Shown one piece after another: positions 58,021-64,000 of a stretch of DNA of 64,000 nt. How positions within the stretch are numbered: position 1 is the first letter of the stretch; each line of letters begins with the position of its first letter. A program made the position numbers and the translations under genes. The notes beneath the pieces were generated by a model that saw nothing but the letters and a program-made list of their open reading frames with translations, did no database searches and was not told the DNA's origin. The DNA is from Celoporthe dispersa (Eukaryota > Ascomycota > Sordariomycetes > Diaporthales > Cryphonectriaceae): contig WAID01000004.1 of the NCBI GenBank assembly GCA_016584495.1, positions 496,001 through 560,000 on the forward strand, written 5' to 3'.

Positions 58021-59055
58021 ATGGACTCTCTTCTCCTGGGCGCGGGGAAGATTATGAGCGCTCTCAACCTACCCGGCATAGCTTTGACGAAGCCGATTAG
58101 AAACCTTGCGGAATTGGACGCCGAGCGAAACGAATGGCTGGAGACGAGCTCTTCCGGTGAGCACAATACCCTTATCCTGACTCCATCATGACATCTCCCA
58201 CCTCAGGTATGTCGACCTGTCTGACGCTGCTTCCATCCTCTTCTAGACTCGATTCTTGCCGACTTGACGAGATGTATTCTGCATGGCAGACCTAGCGGCA
58301 GACGGGCAGTGTTCACCTCGGCAGAAGCTGCGAACCTGGAAAGCACTTCGCCGCCCATGCCAATCGGAACAACTGTACACCATCTCCTTTCTTTACCTGG
58401 GACTTACTTTTGCTGATCACCTTTCCCCCTTCTCGCAAGTCGCAGGCTGGGACCAAGAATTGCTTGAGTTCTACCTCCTAACGCAGATCCCCAACGATGA
58501 AACGTATCGAGCTCTCTTGATAAGTTGCGCACCGTTCCTCTAGAAGCTAATCACTTACTTTTCCCGATGGCCGTTTATCAGCACGGCTTCCAGATCTACT
58601 ACCAAACTACCATTCCACGCATTGATCGGGCGATTGCCTTACTCTCCGGACGGCACAGCATCATGTTCGGGCACTCTCACGAGGAACAGGACGCGGATGT
58701 TCCACGCCGGACGGACCATCTGGTCCTAAAGCACATGTTCCGAGCCTTGGCCATCAATACCGGTCAAGAGACTACTACGGCGGCGTCGTCATCCTCTCAC
58801 TCTATGCGCGACGACGTGCTTGATACCTTGAACACAGTCTAGCCAGTCCTGAACGAGTTCGCCACTCCGATGAATCGTGAGCAGTTGGTTCCTTTAGCCA
58901 TTCTATTGCTTTCTCATCTCAGCACACCCGCTCCTAAGGCATCATGGAGCATCTCCGTGCCGACTGCTGGGCCTGGTGGGATTCTCACGCTACTCGATCT
59001 GTTCGTCTCGCTTCTTCAGCATGAATGGTATATATTTAAAGCTGTTTATCTTGAT
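58021..59055 (+). pseudogene. Damaged multi-segment coding region, unidentified
   Basis: Protein-like stretches in order on the plus strand. 'MDSLLLGAGKIMSALNLPGI' to 'LDAERNEWLETSSS' is followed by a GTGAGC donor and a CTAG acceptor at 58243-58246, then 'DSILADLTRCILHGRPSGRR' and 'SAEAANLESTSPPMPIGTTV', ending at a TGA near 58413. Other frames carry 'WDQELLEFYLLTQIPNDETY', 'PMAVYQHGFQIYYQTTIPRI' and 'DHLVLKHMFRALAINTGQET'. After an in-frame TAG at about 58840 comes 'PVLNEFATPMNREQLVPLAI'. Repeated breaks imply decay or several base errors. I cannot assign a family. Confidence 0.4.
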
Positions 59056-61060
59056 TAGCTAAGCTTGTAACTCTAAGCCTAGATCATATAAGCGCTATGT
59101 TTTGTTCTGATAGTGGATTTCATAATTAGCGCTTGAGTCCACTGTTCTGCGTAAACTGTTCTATAGCCTGCATGTTGGATGGGCTATAACACAATCATTG
59201 CAATTACTCGCCAAGAGGAGATAAGTTGCACCTTGCCGAGCGTACTCTGGACAGGGAAATAGTGTATCAAATGCACTGGACTATCTTCTTGTATAATAAT
59301 TCAGCTTGTGGCTAAATAAGCATCCAGGTGGCTTAGCACAACTATATACAGACACATATACATATAGCCTGCTTTGCAACTCTTGGTAACAGAGTTACTC
59401 ACCAACCAGATTAAATAAATAAATTTCGCTATATGAAACAAATTTTCTCTTCTTCCTTTTTGCCCAGTCCACTATTATTATAAACCCATCCAACATGCAG
59501 ATTACAGAAGAGGTTTTATACGGAAGAACAGAGCCAGATACAAGAAATCAGATCTAATATTAGGATAAAGGTCGTGCGAGTCCGACCATCTATATAGCTA
59601 TATAGGCCACCATTACTTCCAGCCAGCTGGGAGTGGTCACTCCTTTTGGTTGTCGCATAAAAGTAATTCCGCCGAGAGCAGGGATCGGGTCTAGGTTCGG
59701 GTTTGAGTCTCAGTCTGGGGATAAGAAAGCACTTGGATAGATTTGGAGCTGAGGATCCTTATTCAGGGTAACATCGCGTAATGTACACGCAAGCCTCGTT
59801 CTCCTTTGGAAGAGGGCAAATTTCATTCACGACGTTGTGATTGCTTCTGTTGTGTTCTCTTCGACGGGCCCCATCAAACAATATGTAGCCATGCACGGAT
59901 TTATATAAATATAACTATCAATGCATCTTATGCCATATTATATAATGTCAATGTAGATTAATTTGCTACTGTTACTTTGGTGAAAACTCTGCTAAGTAAG
60001 AAACAGAGCTTTCACATAGGCTCTTAACATGCGTGGCAAAGTATATTGATACAATAGTCAAAGCCCATGAAGAAATCTATGGCATTTCCGTTTAGCCGAG
60101 AATGGGCGTATAATCGCGGTACTAGCAGATATACAAGTTAAATAGCGCAACTTCACGAGCATTTTCTCATGACAGTTGTTTTAGTGTTAACGACTTTGCT
60201 CAAGAGCCGCTCTCCTTTAACTAGCAATCCTGTAAGGGTCCCTTCTTTGCAAGCAATAGAGATAGAATTCTTCCGGTAGAGCCTTCTTGAAGAGTGCTTA
60301 CGCGTTTGGATATTCCGTGTCGCAAGCATCTTTACAGATTCGGCGATAATATTGAGTAGCGTGGAGAATTAAGTCTGCAAGGGCCCTGGTCTCGTGGGAT
60401 TGTCGATCGTATGGCTGCTAAAGAGATGCGGAAGAATACTATAATGAAGATGAGGGGCACATTACAGCGTGCGGAGTTCCGACTACCAGCCGAGGACAAC
60501 GTAGTAGCATCGTCATTTCGCGTACTTTGCTCCGCCGCAGCGAACCTGCAGCACTGCAGCGTATCCGGAGCTCTGCCTAAGTGAAGGCTGCAGGCCGATA
60601 TAGCATTCATCGTATTTCTAGTTGCCACGCAACCCATGCTTAGACACCACGCAAATCGAGACGATTGAGTAAGAATGCAACCACAACTGAGTATCCTAAT
60701 CAGCCGACACTGATCCGGTATAGGGAGCATTGTCTCGTGCTGCAATGACCGTGTAAGCGCATTATGCAAGCACTGGATAGCAAGGACCAGTATGGTCGTT
60801 TCAGACTTCGCGTTCCTAAGCACACTGTCACTAAGACAGCACAATATTCAGTATATAAGAACCCGCATACCCAACCCATGAACCAGACAATGATCACCGC
60901 CTTATCTCAACACAGAGTCTTTTCCCGGTACTTTCACTCATTGTTCACAACTACCACGCTCGCTCGTGTGATATCCACATTCATTCCTTTGTATTTCAAA
61001 AAGCCTCTCGCTTCAATTTCTCACAGGCTTCTCAGTGCAGTTCAGTCCCAGCAATAAGTC
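59056..61060. other. 2-kb AT-rich gene-poor region
   Basis: AT-rich, no frame with a domain; the 170-codon minus-strand frame at 60332-60844 has no recognisable content. The last 200 bp upstream of 61061 is C/T-rich, like a promoter/5' UTR. Confidence 0.45.
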
Positions 61061-62145
61061 ATGGCTTTCCGCTCCGCTCTTGTCGCCGCTATTTTTATGG
61101 CCGCCAGCGCGTGTGCCGAGACTATAGACCAGGGGACGCTCATCTACAATTTTTCCAGCACAATCGACATTGAGAACGCCGTTCTGCGTCCCAACGGCCA
61201 GCTTCTTATGGTTCCCTTGTCCACTAACACTGTGTACAACCTGGACCCATCCGCAGCTTCCCCGTCCCCGGTGGTTGTGGCCACGCTGCCGGGCGTCGAC
61301 TCTGTGCAGGGGATTACTTCGATCGGAGGCGACAAGTACGCTGTGACCGCTGGTGTCCGCGGTGACATCTACGTTAACGAGACAGTCTTTACGATTGATC
61401 TGGCTAACGCGAGCGACAATGGCACTGTCACGCCCGAGACGATCATGGTGGTGACGGAGGCCGAGAATTTCAACGGCTTAGTATCGCTGCCATCTGAGCC
61501 CAACGTCCTGCTCGTCGCCGACTCGGTCCTCGGGCTTGTCTGGCGCATCGACCTGGAGACTAAGACGGCTGAACAGGCCATTTCCGACGACTTAATGGCG
61601 CTCTCAACCGACAGCGCCACCGGTGTCGACCTCGGCATTGATGGGCTGAAGCTCTATACCGACGAGGCTATCGACCAGCTCTACCTCTACTTTACCAATG
61701 TGGCAAGGCTTTTGCTTGCGCGCGTGCCCATTCTTGCCAATGGTTCCGCTGCCACGGGTGCTGCAGAGTACGTATCAGCCTATTGTCTTCTCTGTCTTCT
61801 CGATCGGTGCCAGCAGAGTTCGATAAGCACATTTTTTAAGAATCTTCCATTGTTATCCTGGACCATTGCTAACACGATAAACTTTCTAGAATTGTGGCCA
61901 ACCAGACTGGCACCGACAACTGGGACGATATGGCTATTGCCCAAAACTCTAGCCTTATCTTTGGAGCTATGAATCCTTCATATGTCCAGATGGTTAACAT
62001 CACTACCGGCGATGCAACTATTGTTGCTAACATGACAACTACTGAGGGACCTACGAGTGTGGTATTGGCAGAGGATGGGGTTCACGGCTACGCCTTTACT
62101 CGTGATGGCAAGGTGTACGAGGTCACTCTTCCGGATTACGCGTAA
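61061..62145 (+). CDS. Secreted beta-propeller protein (SMP-30/gluconolactonase-like fold)
   Basis: Exon 1 (61061-61767) and exon 2 (61890-62145), intron GTACGT...CTAG; 963 nt, 320 residues, frame intact. 'MAFRSALVAAIFMAASACA' is a signal peptide. The mature protein has repeated propeller-type strands: 'IENAVLRPNGQLLMVPLSTN', 'VQGITSIGGDKYAVTAG', 'FNGLVSLPSEPNVLLVADSV', 'GLVWRIDLETK', 'GIDGLKLYTDEAIDQLYLYF', 'GPTSVVLAEDGVHGYAFTRD'. This pattern is that of six-bladed SMP-30/NHL-like fungal proteins; several potential N-glycosylation sites fit secretion. The fold is a fair inference. Some relatives are lactonases or strictosidine-synthase-like enzymes, but no catalytic residues can be assigned by eye. 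Confidence 0.75.
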
Positions 62146-63447
62146 CTCTATCAGTCATCTGCATCAAAGCACTGCAGGGTTTGCTAAATGCTAGCTTGTG
62201 TGAAAGGAGGGAATTACATATCTGGTACGGGTCTGTACATATAGTGTGGTATTGAAGAAGAAAAAAAGAGGAGATTAGACTGTTTCTTTCTTATTATATC
62301 TCAAAGTATCATTCTTCCTGTTCCCAGTATTCCCACAATTATTCTCAACCCCCCCCCCCCAACAAAAGAAAGGTTTAAACATACATGAGCAAGAACTAAT
62401 GGATAAATGCCAATCTCAACAGCAACAGCATGATCGTTCATTTGTTGCCGTTGCAAACAGAGCGTTCTAGCGTAATTATATCACGTTAATTGAAGTTTGC
62501 CTCTAAAAGCGTTATTTTAACTTTCTACAACTACCTACTCGATTACATAGGATTGTTGCTCCAGATTATGCTATGCTAACCAAGCAGCAGTCTTGCTTAG
62601 GTCTTGTCCAAAGTATTATTCAATTCATATCATTATGAATGTAAGCTCTTTCTTATTAAGCTAACAACTTAAATCCATGTACATTCTAAGCGGAGTGAGA
62701 AGTCTGTCACATTTCTGGACGTGGTTGAGGCTTTGTAACTCTAGTAGCCTATACTAGTCAATGAACACTTACATCTAATACCTGTATATTTCCATACTAA
62801 GCTTATAATCTTTGATACTACTCTTGTTAGGATCAATCATTTGTGTACTTAAGGCAATTTCGGATTGCTTCAGTGATTATTACACTAAGCTTGTAACCTT
62901 AATTTTAGGTTGTACGAACTCGATCGTTTATTCCGACTTGGCACGCTGCTAGAAGAGAGAAAGGGGGACCAGAAGCCTTAGAGGCTGCTTGCGTGTTCGA
63001 CAGTCAATACCCTTTCTGAAATCTGCAGATTTTCACTCTTTTTCCTTCGGCTATCTTACTGCTCCTGTCTGCTCGTCGTTGGAAATCGTTAGCACCTTTA
63101 CTATGGGCACACGCGAGAAAGGAGTAGCAGACTCATCATACAATAAAGAGTCGCCCCCGAACTCGTAGTCTAGTTACGCCAGAGGTACAAAATCCCAAGC
63201 ACAACCATCCTTCATTTTTAGCTTGAAATTGGCATACTGTTATTTTCAGGCGTTTTCCCCTATCCCACTTCTATTTGCTTGCTCCCAAAGGTCCCAAGTG
63301 GGAAGGGGATGCCTGAGTATTGTCAAGTAAACCTATTCAAGCAGAGGATTTCCCCAGCAATCGGGAATAGCATCCAGTGATTTGTCGTCTTCCAAGAGAG
63401 ACAATTCCACCGAGGGAACAATCACGTCGAATGGTTCGATCTTTGAT
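62146..63447. other. AT-rich intergenic region
   Basis: No gene supported. Holds a poly-C run near 62349-62358. Confidence 0.45.
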
Positions 63448-63455
63448 GTTGGGAC

Positions 63456-63861
63456 CAGGGCTGATAAATTAGTTAATTAGTTTAGTTAATAGCTTGACTA
63501 AAACTAACTACATATTAACTACAATTAGTTTAACTACATATAGTTAATTTATTACTTGAATAAAACTAACTACAAAATTCGTGTAGTTGATTGTAGTTAA
63601 ATAGTTACTACAATAAATAAAAGTGGTAAAATAAGGGGTGCAGGGGTTTGTAAGCTAGGGTTAGGGTCGAATTTTCACGTAATTAATCGAAAAATACATT
63701 TTAATCAATATATTTTTCAAAAAAAATTCAAAAAGTAGTTATTAATTAACTACATGTAGTTACTATTAGTTACTACATATAATTATCAAATTAACTTTAA
63801 CTAACTACAAAATACTGTAGTTAATGAAAAGTATTGACTACAAACTAATTTGTCAACCCTG
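63456..63861. mobile_element. hAT-type MITE (406 bp) with 8-bp target-site duplication
   Basis: Terminal inverted repeats CAGGGCTGATAAATTAGTT (63456 on) and CAGGGTTGACAAATTAGTTT (reverse complement of the right end, finishing at 63861) are of the hAT class. The flanks are a perfect 8-bp direct repeat GTTGGGAC at 63448-63455 and 63862-63869, the size hAT transposases produce. The interior is AT-rich, full of TAGTTAATTA and ACTACA motifs, and non-coding, so the element is non-autonomous. Perfect duplication and recognisable ends suggest a fairly recent insertion. Confidence 0.9.
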
Positions 63862-63869
63862 GTTGGGAC

Positions 63870-64000
63870 AGAACCTCGATCGCGGAGAAAGATCTTGCCT
63901 TGCTCGCTAAGCAGCTTACGCTCAACCAGACTTGCCAAGTTGTCGCGCACTTAGTAATATATAGTTTCTCATGTAATTACATTCAACACCTAGCGGATAG
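63870..64000. other. Window end, nothing recognised
   Basis: Short stretch after the MITE up to the window edge without a supported feature. Confidence 0.4.

Noticed and set aside
60332..60844. 170-codon minus-strand frame
   Set aside because: No domain, serine/arginine/cysteine-rich random-looking translation in AT-rich DNA.
61768..61889. Reading through the propeller-gene intron as coding
   Set aside because: The read-through stretch changes composition and loses the propeller pattern, while splicing GTACGT to CTAG restores it in phase.
1..64000. CRISPR arrays, bacterial operons or bacterial promoters
   Set aside because: Introns, gene families and spacing are fungal; the only regular repeats are ankyrin-coding units, microsatellites and transposon ends.

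Overview
The window comes from a filamentous ascomycete (Pezizomycotina; a Sordariomycete is my guess). Genes carry short GT-AG introns (about 48-180 bp). Several protein families are fungal: HET, NACHT/ankyrin NLRs, C2H2 plus fungal-specific transcription factor, DUF6594, fungal CHAT. GC-rich genes alternate with AT-rich islands holding transposon relics and gene fragments, as in genomes shaped by repeat-induced mutation.

Layout. 0-6 kb: SnoaL-like protein, zinc-type alcohol dehydrogenase, DUF6594 membrane protein, all minus strand. 8-21 kb: a first NACHT NLR, a small unnamed gene, a small ankyrin protein, an unknown protein, a TPR-SET protein, and a second NLR ending in near-identical 33-residue ankyrin repeats. 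21-38 kb: an oxidative-metabolism district with FAD monooxygenase, MFS fragment, P450, C2H2 regulator, FAD-linked oxidase fragment, GMC oxidoreductase and a decayed acyl-CoA dehydrogenase, broken up by AT-rich DNA and LTR-like pieces; no backbone synthase is visible. 38.9-49 kb: a HET gene, a very large NLR with two serine-hydrolase modules before the NACHT and ankyrins, and directly behind it the C-terminal part of a CHAT (caspase-like) protein. 49-62 kb: an unknown protein, a small secreted protein, two divergent cupin (DUF985-like) genes, a multi-pass membrane protein, a damaged unidentified coding region and a secreted beta-propeller-like protein. The right end carries a 406-bp hAT-type MITE with a perfect 8-bp target-site duplication.

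The most important cross-cutting observation is that many genes are broken by single-base gains or losses, nearly always in a mononucleotide run (alcohol dehydrogenase twice, NLR1 twice, ankyrin, P450, GMC twice, HET, NLR3, CHAT, the 49-kb gene and others). Undoing one base in each run restores family-typical sequence, and exon lengths then sum to whole codons. This looks more like homopolymer error in the assembly than mass pseudogenisation, though neither can be proved from the sequence alone. Separate from this are real-looking lesions: the 7-bp deletion in the NLR2 repeats, the nonsense codon in CHAT, and the truncated MFS, FAD-oxidase and acyl-CoA dehydrogenase pieces.

Functionally, the HET gene, three NLRs and the CHAT relic suggest a non-self-recognition and regulated-cell-death region, interleaved with a decaying catabolic or secondary-metabolite locus.
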